Shown here in pieces: positions 1-10,330 of a DNA stretch of 64,000 bases. A program made the position numbers and the translations under genes. The DNA lies in contig CM020618.1 of NCBI GenBank assembly GCA_009829735.1, positions 4,090,882 through 4,154,881 of the forward strand. The letters run 5' to 3'. The number at the start of each line of letters is the position of its first letter. The first letter of the stretch is position 1. The DNA comes from Pyropia yezoensis (Eukaryota; Rhodophyta; Bangiophyceae; Bangiales; Bangiaceae). A model generated the notes under the pieces. That model was given only the letters and a program-made list of their open reading frames with translations. It was not told the DNA's origin and made no database searches.

Positions 1-4
1 GCCC

Positions 5-44
<40 letters not shown>

Positions 45-1077
45 ACTTGCGCTTGTTGCCGCCGCCGCCGCTGCCGCCGCCGCCGCCGCTGCCACCGCCT
101 CCCCCGCCGCCGACGCCTCCGCCGCCGCCGCCGCCCGGCCCGCCGCCCGGACGACGTTTCTGTCGGCGCTTGGGGGCGTTGAGCCGCGCCTCGGCGGCGC
201 GCTTGGTAAACACGCGCGCCTCATCCACGGCGACGGCGTTGAGGAACCGCTGCCACCCGGGTCCGCGCCCGCGGTTGCGCGGCACGGCGTCTGTAGCGAG
301 GTAGAGCTCCGCAAGGCCTGGCTCGTTCTTGCTGGCGACCAGGTAGTCGTACCTGGCCGAGATGATCCGGTAGTGCACACGCGTGGCGACGGCGAGCCAG
401 GCGAGCCGAGCCTCCAGCGTACCCTCCGTGAGGGAGTCCCGCTGGTGGCAGAGAGAGGACGCGGCGGTGGCGATGTCCTGCGCCCCGGTGGCGGCAACGT
501 ACGTGGCGTTGGCTTCCTCGTAGTCCTGGTCCGACTTGGGGAAGTTCGTGACGTGCTCGACGTCCGCTGGGGTGAACGGGACCGGCAGCTCGTCCGGCCG
601 CCGGATCCGCTTCGGCATCTTAAAGGCGACCAGGATGTCGTCGGGCCCCGAGATGTCGGGGTAGTCGAGGCCGTCGGGGTGGCCCGCGTACTCGTCCCCG
701 TCCCGCCTGCCGCCGCGGTAGGCCGGCCCGCCGTCGGAGTCCCCGTCCGTAATGTTGGACAGAACGAGGGAGTCGTTGCCGTCCTTGTCGCCGGCACCGT
801 CAGGCGGCGGGTCTGGCTGCGCAGCAGCTCCACCTGCCGCTTCAGCCGACCGGCGGGGAGGTGTGGCGTTGGCGGCATCGGCGCGACGGGCTGCTGTAAC
901 AGCCGCCGGCTCTGCCGGGGTGCTGCCGCCCCCGCCATAGCCGCGAGCGCCCGCGGCCGCCGGAACGGAGGCCGCAAACGCACGCGTCAGGGCAGCAATC
1001 TCAGCTCGCAGCTCCGCCACCTCAGCGGCGGAAGCAGGTCCGGGGGGTGGGGGGGTCCGCGCCGGAGAATCACCCAT
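1..1077 (-). CDS. Partial hypothetical protein with Gly-rich tail (possibly gag-like)
   Basis: An open frame runs on the minus strand from an ATG at 1075-1077 to the left edge without a stop, so the gene is truncated by the window. I read about 359 residues. The order is a Pro/Ala-rich N-terminus with a short helix, an acidic linker (about residues 100-150), a globular-looking part (about 160-300) with segments such as RVHYRIISARYDYLVASKN and GWQRFLNAVAVDEARVFTK, a basic stretch KRRQKRRPGGG, and then a long Gly tract coded by a GCC/GGC repeat at 1-150. I do not recognise the family. A helical core followed by a basic Gly-rich tail is reminiscent of retroelement gag proteins, but no zinc knuckle, protease or reverse transcriptase is visible. 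The Gly tract could also be a host RNA-binding tail. Confidence is for a real coding region, not for gag. Confidence 0.5.
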
Positions 1078-1622
1078 ACTCAAGCACGCAAAGGCGCGCA
1101 GTCTGCGCAGACCACGTGCAAGGCACTGGTAGTCGTCGGCTGGTCACGCAAACGCGGGGCAAGCCGACGGACGCTGCCGAGCACCCGGTGCTCGAGGTGT
1201 CGCCCGCGCGGCCGCCTATCTAGGCGCCGCTCCCGGCGCCCACGCCGCCCGCCACACCCGAGGTGCCCCGCCAGGGAAAACGGCCCGCCACCGGCCCCAC
1301 ACGCACGTGCCCGCGACGTCCGCGCCGCCGCCGCCAAGCGGCAACGGCCCGGGCAGCGGGGGGGGGGTGGGGTGGGGGCTGGGGCAATGGCGGGAGCGCG
1401 GCGGGGGAGGAGGAGAGGCAGGCGGTATCGAAACCGCCAGCGGCCGCAGCCGCCTGGATGGCGCCGTCTGGTGACGGCCCAGCCGATCGTCCGCCCGGAT
1501 GCTCCGCCGACCGCCAGCTCTTGAGCTCCCCTCGGCCACACGGGACGGACGGCCAGTTACCGGCCGGTGCCAGGGAGCAAAGTGGGTCAGGGAGCTCCAT
1601 GGACAGACCACATTATTGACTT
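1078..1622. other. GC-rich gap before the Harbinger pair
   Basis: This is the probable upstream region of the minus-strand gene at 1-1077. It is GC-rich, with a G-run near 1358-1376 that is a C-run on the gene's coding strand. The open frames on both strands here are Arg/Pro/Gly-rich and look like composition artefacts. I see no gene. Confidence 0.4.
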
Positions 1623-1890
1623 TGAGGCCCGTTCGCAGACACGCCTTCGTATAAACGTAACGCTGTTGTAACGCGCTCTGGGCTGCGAAAGGAAGCATGC
1701 CTGCACGTTCTGGCACTTGCCCGAAAGTACATATTTGAAACGCTTTAGTTACAGCTGCTCGTTCCAAATATAGATGGCGTGAATATGTAACGCGTGCCGT
1801 GCGTGTGCGGTCCTTGCCCGCCAGGTGCTGCCCCTCCCGCTCGCGGTTGTTCGCCCTCTCCGACCCGCACGTCACAGACGGACAACCGCT

Positions 1891-2382
1891 ATGGATACCC
1901 CCTCCTTCCTGCGATTCGGGAAGTTCGCTGCTTCAGTAGCAGGCGCCGTGTACTACCACAGAGGTATTCTGTCATCACCATCGGGCCTGAGCCGTCGAGT
2001 GACTTTTGACGACGTGCAGGCAACATACGGGCAACACTTTGACCGGGCGATGCGTATGCCGACAGCCGCTTTCCATGAGTTGGTGGACGTGCTCAGGCCG
2101 CGATTCCCTCGGCACGGCGTGCCTGCCGAGGTGCGGACCGCGATTGCGCTTCGGTACCTTGGCGGCGGGAGCTACATCGACATCTGCGCAGCCATGGGCG
2201 TCCATCCCGCCACTGTATATCGTGCGTTATGGGACGTGATAGATGCGGTAAACTCGACACCTATTTTAGACTTGGACTTCCAGCTCGACCACCCGACACG
2301 TAGGCGGTCGTACGCATCTGGCTTTCAAGGCCGTCGCAGGGGCTGTCGGCGTGGCCGCGAGGAATTAGAACATTGTATGTAA
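1891..2382 (+). pseudogene. Truncated PIF/Harbinger transposase, N-terminal part
   Basis: The frame starts with ATG at 1891 and stops at 2382 (163 aa). Full-length Harbinger transposases are about 350-450 aa. The segment FHELVDVLRPRFP followed by EVRTAIALRYLGGGSYID and MGVHPATVYRALWDVIDAVN is the helix-turn-helix region that precedes the DDE_4 catalytic domain in this family. After a basic segment (HPTRRRSYASGF) the frame runs into unrelated residues and stops, before the GxxDGTH motif that would contain the first catalytic aspartate. It lies wholly inside the TGA-flanked element at 1626-2526. What I see is the HTH region; loss of the catalytic core by internal deletion is inferred from its absence. 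Confidence 0.85.
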
Positions 2383-2403
2383 ATGAATTTTTGGACGGGG
2401 ACG

Positions 2404-2460
2404 GCGTTATAACGTTATGACATACGCGAGCCGCTCGCGTATGTCATAACGTTATAACGC
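2404..2460. repeat. Perfect 27-bp-arm palindrome inside the Harbinger element
   Basis: The left arm at 2404-2430 is the exact reverse complement of 2434-2460, with a 3-base spacer (CCG). Each arm contains GTTATAACGTTAT-like and CATACGCGAG blocks. A diverged copy lies at the matching position in the neighbouring non-autonomous element (about 2782-2840). It could fold as a hairpin and could be a subterminal binding site for the transposase; neither is shown by sequence alone. Confidence 0.9.
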
Positions 2461-2529
2461 CCGTATAACGCGTTCGACCAATCAGAGCGGCGTTATGTTT
2501 ATACGAAGCGAGACTGCGAAGGGGCCTGA

Positions 2530-2904
2530 GGCCCGTTCGCAGACACATCTTCGTATAACATAACGCCGATGTAACGCCCACAGCGCTGCGACTATGGTAC
2601 ATGAGCGACATAATTGAAGCGGACTGTCAATGCGGTCCTGCAAGGTCTGACGCTCTCGTGTGGGTGTTGGTGTGGTCAGGGACAGTCATGGCTCGTGAAA
2701 GGTGCTGTCACGAGGGCCGAAAGTCCAAGGGGGGGTGAAAAATTATCGAGTTGAACGTTAATGAACTCTCGGACGTGAGCGGGGTTATAACGTTATAACA
2801 TACGCGAGCCGCTCGCGTATGTTATCACGTTATAACGTCCCTATAACGTGCTCGACCAATCAGAGCCGCGATATGTTTATGCGAAGCTGGGCTGCGAACG
2901 GGCC
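2530..2904. mobile_element. Non-autonomous Harbinger element (MITE-like) of the same family
   Basis: This 375-bp element has the same ends as the one at 1626-2526: it begins GGCCCGTTCGCAGACAC at 2530 and ends CTGCGAACGGGCC at 2904. It is flanked by TGA at 2527-2529, shared with its neighbour, and by TGA at 2905-2907. It has no coding capacity. It keeps the terminal regions and the GTTATAACG palindrome (about 2782-2840, imperfect here), with similar flanking sequence. It is therefore an internal-deletion derivative of the element next to it, presumably moved by a full-length relative elsewhere in the genome. Confidence 0.88.
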
Positions 2905-2907
2905 TGA

Positions 2908-3230
2908 GGGGGGATGGCGTCACGCCACTGACGTGCAGCACGAGACGCCTTGGGTTCCTCAGCACGTGTTTTGCCTTGTATGTATGCCAGCCGACTGCGT
3001 GTGTCTGTGTCAGAGAGAGAAGGCAGAGCTTTATACACGCAGCAAGGAGGAGGAAAAAGAAAAACATACTTGTGCGTACCACGTCCTCTCCCAGGGTGAT
3101 CGCCAAGAACAAGGCGGGAATAAAAAATAGTCGACAGTTGAACAGTCAATGGTGTGGCCGGTGCTACCTAGCCAGCGGCAACAAGTTGGGGACGTCAAAC
3201 ACCACGCCTGCCATCAGTTCGCAGCCGACC
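2908..3230. other. Short gap between Harbinger pair and hemerythrin-like gene
   Basis: This 323-bp stretch of mixed composition lies 3' of the minus-strand gene that ends at 3231. It probably holds that gene's 3' untranslated region and terminator. It has short A-rich runs (for example near 3054-3064 and 3120-3128) but no clear polyadenylation signal on the minus strand. No gene is seen. Confidence 0.4.
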
Positions 3231-5249
3231 TCAAGCCATAGACGAGTTGGTCAGCGCCACTGGTGGTCGGGGCACCATGGACGCCGGCTTCTCCGGCGGC
3301 GGTGACGGGGGCTCAGCGCCTACGGATCGGCCTGTGCTCAGCGAAGAGTTGGTGCGCGATGCCGTGCCTGCCGCCACTGCCGTGGCAGCAGCCAGGCCTG
3401 TCGGTGCAGTGGGCGTGGGCGCGCCCGTGGACCCCGGCGCGGCAGCAGTCGTGGCCTTGGCCGCCTTGACGGCCTGCGTGCTCGCGGGCGGGTCCACCTC
3501 CTTGCTGCTCGACAGCTCCACGGTAGACGTCTTCGACTGCTCCAGCCGCTCCCGCCACTCGGGGGCCACCGCCATGGCAACGCCGATGGACCGCTCCCGC
3601 TCCGACTCATCCTCGCTCACCAGCCTGGTTTCCAGGTTCTTCAGAATCCGGTAGTGCACCCGCTCCGCCTCGCGCACCCAGGTGCCATAGCTAAAGTGCT
3701 CGGCTGTCTTAAGGTTGGCCACCTTCCACTTGGTCTCCGCCGCCGTCGACAGCCACCGGCTCAGCAGCGCCATGTTGAGGTCATAGTTGTTGCCCCGACG
3801 CACGTGAGCGGCAATCCGCCGCTCCCACAGGGCCTTGTCGCGTTTCCGAAAGTGAACGGCGATGGCGGGGGGCACCAGCTCCTCCAGCGCTGACCAGTAG
3901 GGGTGGATGAACGACAGCTCGTCAACGAGCGCAAGGAGGCCCGGTAGCATCTCACCCGCAGGTCGGTTGCGATTAAAGGCGCTCTGGTAGTCTGTGACCT
4001 TTTGGAGGATGACCAAGAAGCGCCCGTTCGTCAGCATCCGCGATGACTGCCGCACCTTGTGGTTGGTGATGGGCTCCCGGTTGGTAATGGGCGGAAACAC
4101 CTCGTCCGTCTCGGCATTGATGGCAGCGACGCAAAAGGACTGGAAGTCGCCCCACCAGTCAAAGAAGGACTCAATGACATCGTGGGTGAGCAGCGACTTC
4201 TTCCGCTGCATCACGTCAAGGAGGGCGTACAGATCCATGAACTCACGGCGCATGGCGTTGTGGAGAAAGACGACCACATCCCGTGCCCAGTCCCCTTCCC
4301 CATACGGGGAGAGAGTAATCCTGGGGAACTCGGCAATAAGCTTGGAGTTAATCTCCCGCTTGCGCACCATCGCCGTCCTCAGGATGTCATTATTTGGCCC
4401 GCCCCCCTTCTTCTTGCGCCACCGCAGGATCGACGGCTCCACCTCCTCGCCGTCCCACACGTCCCCGCCGCGGCCGCCGCGGAACGCGAGGTTGCCCATC
4501 GTCGCGGGCTCCTCATCAAACGCGAACGCGTCGGAGCGGGTGGCGCCACCCAGCGGCGCACCCGTGGTGGCCGGCGCACCCGCACCCGCACCCGCACCAG
4601 CGCCCGCACCCACAACCCCGCCGGCAGCCGCATTCGCCGCCGCAGCGCTGCTGCCCCGACGGAGGAGGGAGCTCAGGTCACGGTAGCTGCCCCCAATCTT
4701 GCCGGCGCCTAGCGCCTCGGGCTTGGAGCCCCGCACGCTCGCCGAGCTGGAAGACGACCGGATGCTGGCGCCGCGGCCGGCGGCGGTGGGTGGCGTCCCC
4801 GCGGCCGCTGGCGGCACCGCCCCCGGGTGCGACGCACGGACCGACGGGGCGGTGGCCGCGGGCGTACCGCCGCCGCCTGCCCCGGCCGAGCGGCCAAACC
4901 GGCGGAGGCTCACGTTACGGCCCAGTCGACGAGAGGAGCTGCTGCCACGCGCAGCCGCCGCCCGGCCGTCGACGGCCGACGTTGCTCCCACATCCGACGC
5001 GTTGCGCGGGCTCGATGGGACGGGCGGGGCGGCACCCGGGTAGGACGGGGACGCTGGTGGTCGCCGCGTCGACGACCGGGTCGAAGAGGGCGACGGTGGC
5101 GGTAGGGCCGGGACGGTGGCGCCCTCGTTGCTGCTGCCACTGGTCGTCGTGGACGAGGACGAATGCTTCTCCAGCGACGCGTCCACCACCGACCGGCGGG
5201 AGAGGACACGCGCAAAGGAGCGCATCTTGGAAGTCCGCTTGGCCTCCAT
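3231..5249 (-). CDS. Protein with hemerythrin-like helical domain, intronless
   Basis: I place the start at the ATG 5247-5249 (MEAKRTSKMRSFARVLSRRS), which gives 672 aa. The frame stays open upstream to 5402, but that part is Pro-rich and looks like C-rich leader read through. Residues about 1-270 are Ser/Ala/Gly-rich and probably disordered. Residues about 270-590 form a compact, mostly helical core with VVFLHNAMRREFMDLYALLD, WWGDFQSFCVAAINAETDEV followed by FPPI, and a later helix IHPYWSALEELVPPAIAVHF. The order His...Glu, W..F, E...FP.I and H...E...H resembles hemerythrin/HHE-type proteins that bind metal through His and Asp/Glu, but one expected His appears to be Asn. The assignment is therefore tentative. 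The tail (about 600-672) is low complexity. The gene stands alone and is transcribed away from the low-complexity region to its right. Confidence 0.75.
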   Translation of the reverse strand: MEAKRTSKMRSFARVLSRRSVVDASLEKHSSSSTTTSGSSNEGATVPALPPPSPSSTRSSTRRPPASPSYPGAAPPVPSSPRNASDVGATSAVDGRAAAARGSSSSRRLGRNVSLRRFGRSAGAGGGGTPAATAPSVRASHPGAVPPAAAGTPPTAAGRGASIRSSSSSASVRGSKPEALGAGKIGGSYRDLSSLLRRGSSAAAANAAAGGVVGAGAGAGAGAGAPATTGAPLGGATRSDAFAFDEEPATMGNLAFRGGRGGDVWDGEEVEPSILRWRKKKGGGPNNDILRTAMVRKREINSKLIAEFPRITLSPYGEGDWARDVVVFLHNAMRREFMDLYALLDVMQRKKSLLTHDVIESFFDWWGDFQSFCVAAINAETDEVFPPITNREPITNHKVRQSSRMLTNGRFLVILQKVTDYQSAFNRNRPAGEMLPGLLALVDELSFIHPYWSALEELVPPAIAVHFRKRDKALWERRIAAHVRRGNNYDLNMALLSRWLSTAAETKWKVANLKTAEHFSYGTWVREAERVHYRILKNLETRLVSEDESERERSIGVAMAVAPEWRERLEQSKTSTVELSSSKEVDPPASTQAVKAAKATTAAAPGSTGAPTPTAPTGLAAATAVAAGTASRTNSSLSTGRSVGAEPPSPPPEKPASMVPRPPVALTNSSMA

Positions 5250-7150
5250 GCAGTCAAAGGGAGGGCGGGGGGGGGTCAGGACGGCGCCGTGACAAGGGGA
5301 GGAGATGGGGGGAAGCACTCGGGGGAAGCACTCGGGAGAAACGAGGGCGGGGGGGGGGGGAGGGGGAGGGGGGAGGGAGGAAAAGGAGAAAGTCGCCGTC
5401 AACTCGTGAGGAGGAGAGCGTTGGGTTGGACGACACCGTCACAACAAAAAGGGCGGGGAGAGGAGAGGAAATGGCGAGATGTACGAGGGAGGTGTGGGAC
5501 GAGTACCGTAGGGGGAGCGGTGCGGCGGCGACGTGGCTACGCTCCGAGCACGGCGTGTCCAACCGGCGGGCGGCAGACAAAAGGCGTCCCCTCGCAGCCG
5601 GTCACGCCGCCCGACGCGGGCGGCCGCGTAGGTCCCCGTACGCGGGGCGCAACGCCGCAGAGCAGTCGCAGTGGCGACGGCCGCGGGCGCGCGCGCACGG
5701 CGGGGGGGCGGGGGGGGGGGTGCGGCCGACCGGCTGGCTGCGCGCAGCGGCCGCGGTGGTGGCTGCGGCAGTCACCCACCCGCCCGCCCACCCACCCACC
5801 CACCCACCCGCACCCCAACCCCTCCCCCCCTCCCCGAGGCGCCACGCAACCAGCAGTCGGCGGGCGGGCGCGCGGCCAGGCGGCCCGCGATCCACGCTCC
5901 CACCGCCGAGGGGCCGACCGCGGGGGCGGCTCGTCGGCCGGTCGCACGCGGCGGCAGGGACGTGTGCCCGCGGGTTCGAGGCGCGGGTTCGAGGCGCGGC
6001 AGCGGCGAGGGGCGCCCCCAAACAGGGGCCGCGTTGCGGAGGCGGCGGGGAGGGGGGGGTGGGTGGGGTGGAGAGGGGCGGAGAGGGGTGGAGCGGGGGG
6101 GGGTTGGGCGGGGTGAGCGGTGGGGGGGCGGGCGTCGCACTGGGCGCTGCCGGTGAGGGGGTGGTGAGGGAGGCGGGGGGGGGTGGGGGGGGGGGGTTGG
6201 TGGGAGGTGGGTGGTGGGTGAGGTGGGAAGGAGGGGAGGACGGGCAGTGCGCGTGGTGGTGGTGGTGGTGGCGGCGGCGGTGGTAGCTGCGGGGGTGCCC
6301 TCGGGACTGGCGAGGAGGCGGCGGGGGAGGGGACCGTGGGTGGGCTGCACAAAAAGGGCGGACGGCCTTTGAAGGCTGGCGGCCGGTGCGCGCGCGCGCA
6401 GTCGCCGCTGCCCACGGCCGTCCCACCGCGCCCCCCCTGCGCGCGCGCGTGGCAGGCCGGCAGGCACAAAGGGCGTGGCAGAAGGGGGCCCACACGACGC
6501 CTACAGGGGCAGCCACGCTGCTGCAAAGGGGGGGGGGGGGGGGGGGAAGCGGGGTGAAGCGGGATCCCCGCTAGTCCCCCTCCCCCCTGGTGCATCCCTG
6601 TCTCCCTGCCGAGCCGGCGTGTGGGAGAGAGCGGTGGGGGGGGGGGAGAGGGACAGAGGGGGTCGCCCCGTGTGGGAGCGGGAGCACCAATTCCCAACGG
6701 CAGGGCGCCGCGGCACTTGCGTCGGTGGCACAGCGTCCTCCCCAACAATGTCGTCAGCCCAGAGGGTGCCATCGCCGGTGCCCCAGCCACTGGCACCGAC
6801 GGCGGACCAGCAGCCAGCGTTACTGTTAACGATGGCCAGCGATGGTTCCGGCGCTTTTCCCCCCCGGCTTCAAAGCTGCGTGCGGCACTGGCGGGCGGGC
6901 GAGACGACAAAGAAGAAGACAAAAGAAAAAAAAAAAAGGGAAAAGGGGGCTACAGTGTACGTTTCCCACCGTCGACCACCCACGCTTCGCGGTCTAGTGG
7001 GGGTTTTTACTTGCCGTCTGTGGCGACTCGGGGTGGGATACCAGATCCGTGGCCCAAAAAGACTGCCTGGAGGACTGCTACCGCTGGTGGCACTGCGGCT
7101 GCACCACAGAGCCGCTCCCCACCTCAAAGCTTGGACAGGCACCCCCGCTG
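5250..7150. other. GC-rich low-complexity stretch, no supported gene
   Basis: The first about 150 bases form the G-rich (C-rich on the coding strand) leader of the minus-strand gene ending at 3231. Beyond it are CCCA/CCCG repeats (about 5770-5815), long G-rich tracts (6040-6250 and 6528-6547) and a GGT/GGC repeat (6250-6290). Very long open frames occur on both strands, but they are almost pure Pro/Arg/Gly/Ala with no ordered domain and arise from lack of A/T. I do not support any as genes. An A-rich patch lies at 6910-6945. Confidence 0.5.
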
Positions 7151-8000
7151 GCTGCCAGGTAGTATCAGAGCAGGTAAGTAATTACTCTACCTTGGAATGA
7201 CGGCGAGGGGTGACCGCCCCGAGCCGTATTCATGGATCCTTATTAATGGATCCTGGTTTCTTCTTGTTGACAGGGCTGGTCGCACGGGGGCCAAGCGGCA
7301 CACTGCCCGGTCGGCGGACAGCGGCACCCGCGGGTGCTTGGGAATGACCTCAATCCAGTGGGGAAGGATGGCCTTGCAGGCGGCATTCAGGTGCGTGGTC
7401 AGAGGCCACCATGTGGTCACCGCAGAGTGGAATACGATACGCCTGCCGTTGGGCTGCGGATCGTAGGTCTAGTACTGTATGCATAGCACCCGACGATGAG
7501 CCTCGCCGACGGGGATTCGCAATCCTTGCCTACAGCAGGACTCTCAAAGGCATCACTCGTCGGCCGAAAGTGCAACATGAGACCCGGATCAAAGTCAAGT
7601 CCAAGGCCCTTTTCGTCATAGCAGGGCATCTGGGGGGGTCGCTCATTGGCGTATGCGCAAGTAACCAAGCAAGTGTCTATGTAATTGGGCGCCAGAGACA
7701 CTAGAGATTGCGTGCAGACGACGGGCGGCGCGGTGGGTAGATAGACGACGAACGACGATGCGCAGACGCCAGCGATGGTGCGTCGTCTGCGACCACCAGT
7801 GTGGCAACAACCACCAACGATGGCAGCCGAGATCAAGTTTAAGGGGGGCACCCTCCCACCCACCCTGACTCGACGGTGGCCTTGTTCACCCCTCCCCGCA
7901 CTGTTTCCAAGACACGACAACGCTTGCGCGATCAGGGGGTCTCTGCCCGCCGCTGCGCCCCACCCAGTTGCGTCACAGACACGCAACAGTCGCTCTTTGT
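7151..8000. other. Mixed-composition stretch, possible decayed retroelement DNA
   Basis: GC drops to moderate levels here. A minus-strand open frame (7417-7986, about 189 codons) has ordinary amino-acid composition, with a segment CYDEKGLGLDFDPGLMLHF, but I recognise no family and it lacks a good context. At 7161-7172 the sequence TAGTATCAGAGC differs by one base from the TGGTATCAGAGC initiator-tRNA primer-binding site used by Copia-type retrotransposons. No paired long terminal repeat or polymerase is seen, so the link is weak. Confidence 0.3.
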
Positions 8001-9640
8001 ACCCAAGGCGCGGGAGGGGAGGGGGAGTGGAGGATCACCTGCCCCCCACGCCGCTCCGGTATCCATAGAGCCACCGCTCAGTTTCTCCTTTGCCGCTCTC
8101 GGCCGCGCCCGCTCTTGACACACCAGGCCGGCCGAGAGGATGCACGGACGCGGCGCGGTTATCTACACAGTATTTTTATAGTGCCACCCCCCCCGCTGCC
8201 CCCCCGTCCTCCCAACACCTCTGTGCCACGCGGCAAATGGCGCAGATGTCCATACAAAGGAGGCGTGCGCGTGCGTGGAAGAAGGAGAGGCCGCAAGGGA
8301 GGCTCGGCCGAGCCGGTCAGGCCCACTCACGCGACCAGTCACCGCCGCTCGGCCGGGCAGCTCCGTCAACGGCGACCGAGGGGGGGGGGAAGGGGTGGAG
8401 CGGGGGGGGAGGGTGGGGCCGCGCGTCTGCCAGAGCCGCCTCCCCCCCGCGGGGACCACCCCCTGCGTGCCGTCTGGGCCCCCTTATCAGACGCGTCGCC
8501 ACAGGCTGCGCTCAAACTGCGGCCCCCTGTGAGGTGAGAGCGGCTGCGCTACGGAAGCAGCGGGGGTGGCGGCCCTCCGTTCTTGCACGCACCCACTATC
8601 CGCACTGTCAAGGGCAAGGGGGACGCCAGGCACGCGTCGGGGATGGCTCGTTTAGGCACAGTGGGAGCCCTCTCCCCTCCTTCTCCCCCTTCCCCCCCCC
8701 CTCCCCCGGATGCCCGTCTCCTCACACCCGCGGGTCGTCCACTCACCTGCGCGAGTCTTTTCCCACCTGCACGAGTCCGCCTCGACATCCACCCCCGCAC
8801 CTTCCTGCACACGAGTCACTGGCATACTGGCTGTCTTGTGCGGGGTACAATGACCCGCGCAGGCGTACACCGTGGGCGTCGACGTACGTATTTACTTACA
8901 CACAGGCAGACGGCAGAGAGGGAGGGGGAGGGAAGGGACTGGGGGAGCCGTGGGCGGCGCCACCCCGACGGCGCTTCACGGCCGGGACCGACGTCACGGT
9001 GGCGAGGCAGGGATGCACGGACGGGCGGGCGGGCAGGCAGGGGGGGTGGGTGGGCGGGCGGGCGGGCGAGACAGACCTCCGTCCCCGAGAAGAAGGTGGC
9101 CACAACCCCGTCCGCTCTCGCTGGTCGCGGCAGCGGGGGGAGGCGGACAGGTCGCAGAGGGGAAAGAGAGATGAGCAAAGGCCGGGGGGGGGGGGGGGGG
9201 GGGGGAAGTGAGTGGGGTGGGACCCACCCAGCCCGTTGCTGTCGGCTGGGTGAACACAATGGGTGACGGCGCCAGCGGAGCCGAGGGGGGGGCAGGGGGC
9301 GGGGGAGAAGGACCACCGCCGCCCGCGTACATCTGAAAATGGCGTCTCTGCTTCCCCCGTTCACCCCCACCGTTCCCGTCTGTGCCCCCCTTCCCACCAC
9401 CATGGACCAGCCCCTTTCCTTCAACCGAGGCGGTCACGCGGGGGTGCGGGGTGCGTCTGCCTGCCTGCGTGGGGCGGCTGCAAAGAGGAAACATTAAATA
9501 CCTCGCCGACTCGGCAGCGTGCGGGTGGGGCGCCGGGGGACAGGGAGGGGAAGGTACCAAGGATGGGGGGCCTAACGTCCCGTCTGAATAAAGCTGACCG
9601 GCCAGCCCGGGGTGACCGGCTGTCGACTTAATTTTTACCC
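8001..9640. other. GC-rich low-complexity stretch, no supported gene
   Basis: G-rich on the plus strand, with runs at about 8381-8412 and 9186-9208 and a GGGC repeat near 9024-9066. The open frames are Pro/Arg/Gly-rich shadows on both strands. I see no ordered protein segment, repeat boundary or RNA gene. Confidence 0.45.
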
Positions 9641-10330
9641 TCCCCCCAAGGCGGCCGTTGCTGATGCCGAAGGATGCGCCCGTGGTGGACGCCCTTGCGG
9701 GCGTGGGCGTCGCCGAGAGCCGAACCCGCCGCCGTACGTGCTGCCGCCACCGCCGTCGCCGCCACCACCGTTATCCGCCGCCACCGTCGTCGCCGCCGCC
9801 ACCGTCGTCGCGGCCACCACCGTCGTCGCTGCCACTACCGTCCTCGCCATTCGTCCCTGCCGACCGCACCAACAGCCTAGTGTTGCCCGTCAATGGCTGT
9901 GTCGGGTGCTGAGAGAGCGCGCGCGCCTCTCTGTCTGCGCGACGGCCCACGGCCCAAAGCAGCAACACACAAGTCCGTGCTGTGCCGCTCGACGACCAAC
10001 AGTCGCCCCGCCCCACCTTCTGGCGCCGTGTCGTCAGGCGGCGCGTGTTCTGTGTGGACGGCGGAACGTAGGGTGGCCATCACCACAGCCGTCACCGTGG
10101 CCTGCAGCATGGCCGTCCCATGACCGTTGCCGTCACCATGGCCGTCACGATGCCTTCAACCGTGTGACCGTCGCCATCACCGTGGCGGTCACCGTTATTG
10201 GGGGCGGTGGAGGCGGCGTACTGTGCAAACGTACTGTACAGTGTACATCCATAAATTTTAGTACGCCCCTGCTGCGTGCGCCAGACCAGACGCTTTTTCG
10301 TGGCCACCACGCCCGCTCATAGGGTGCCAG
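9641..10330. repeat. Degenerate trinucleotide and GTCACC minisatellite region
   Basis: Two repetitive blocks are visible. At about 9735-9850 the sequence is built of degenerate CCGCCACCGTCGTCG units. At about 10075-10200 it consists of imperfect copies of a CCGTCACCGTGGC unit, roughly a 12-bp period with CCATG variants. Translation gives meaningless Val/Thr/Ala or Ser/Pro runs. I regard this as minisatellite DNA, not as a gene. Confidence 0.55.

Larger units (their letters stand above)
1626..2526 (+). mobile_element. PIF/Harbinger-type DNA transposon, internally deleted
   Basis: This 901-bp element begins GGCCCGTTCGCAGACAC at 1626 and ends with the inverted counterpart CTGCGAAGGGGCC at 2526. 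The terminal inverted repeats extend for about 38 bp with a few mismatches and include CTTCGTATAAAC. It is flanked on both sides by TGA (1623-1625 and 2527-2529), a 3-bp target duplication as expected for PIF/Harbinger elements. Inside is the N-terminal part of a transposase. A perfect inverted repeat with 27-bp arms (2404-2430 and 2434-2460) lies close to the right end. The second half of the transposase, with the DDE residues, is missing, so the element cannot be autonomous. Confidence 0.9.

Noticed and set aside
5537-6922. Very long minus-strand open frames rich in Pro
   Set aside because: The sequence has almost no A/T, so stops are absent in every frame. The translations are Pro/Arg/Ala runs without any ordered segment, and equally long frames exist on the opposite strand.
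7159-7175. Primer-binding-site-like TAGTATCAGAGC
   Set aside because: One mismatch to the initiator-tRNA site, but no flanking long terminal repeat pair, gag or polymerase was found, so it is probably chance.
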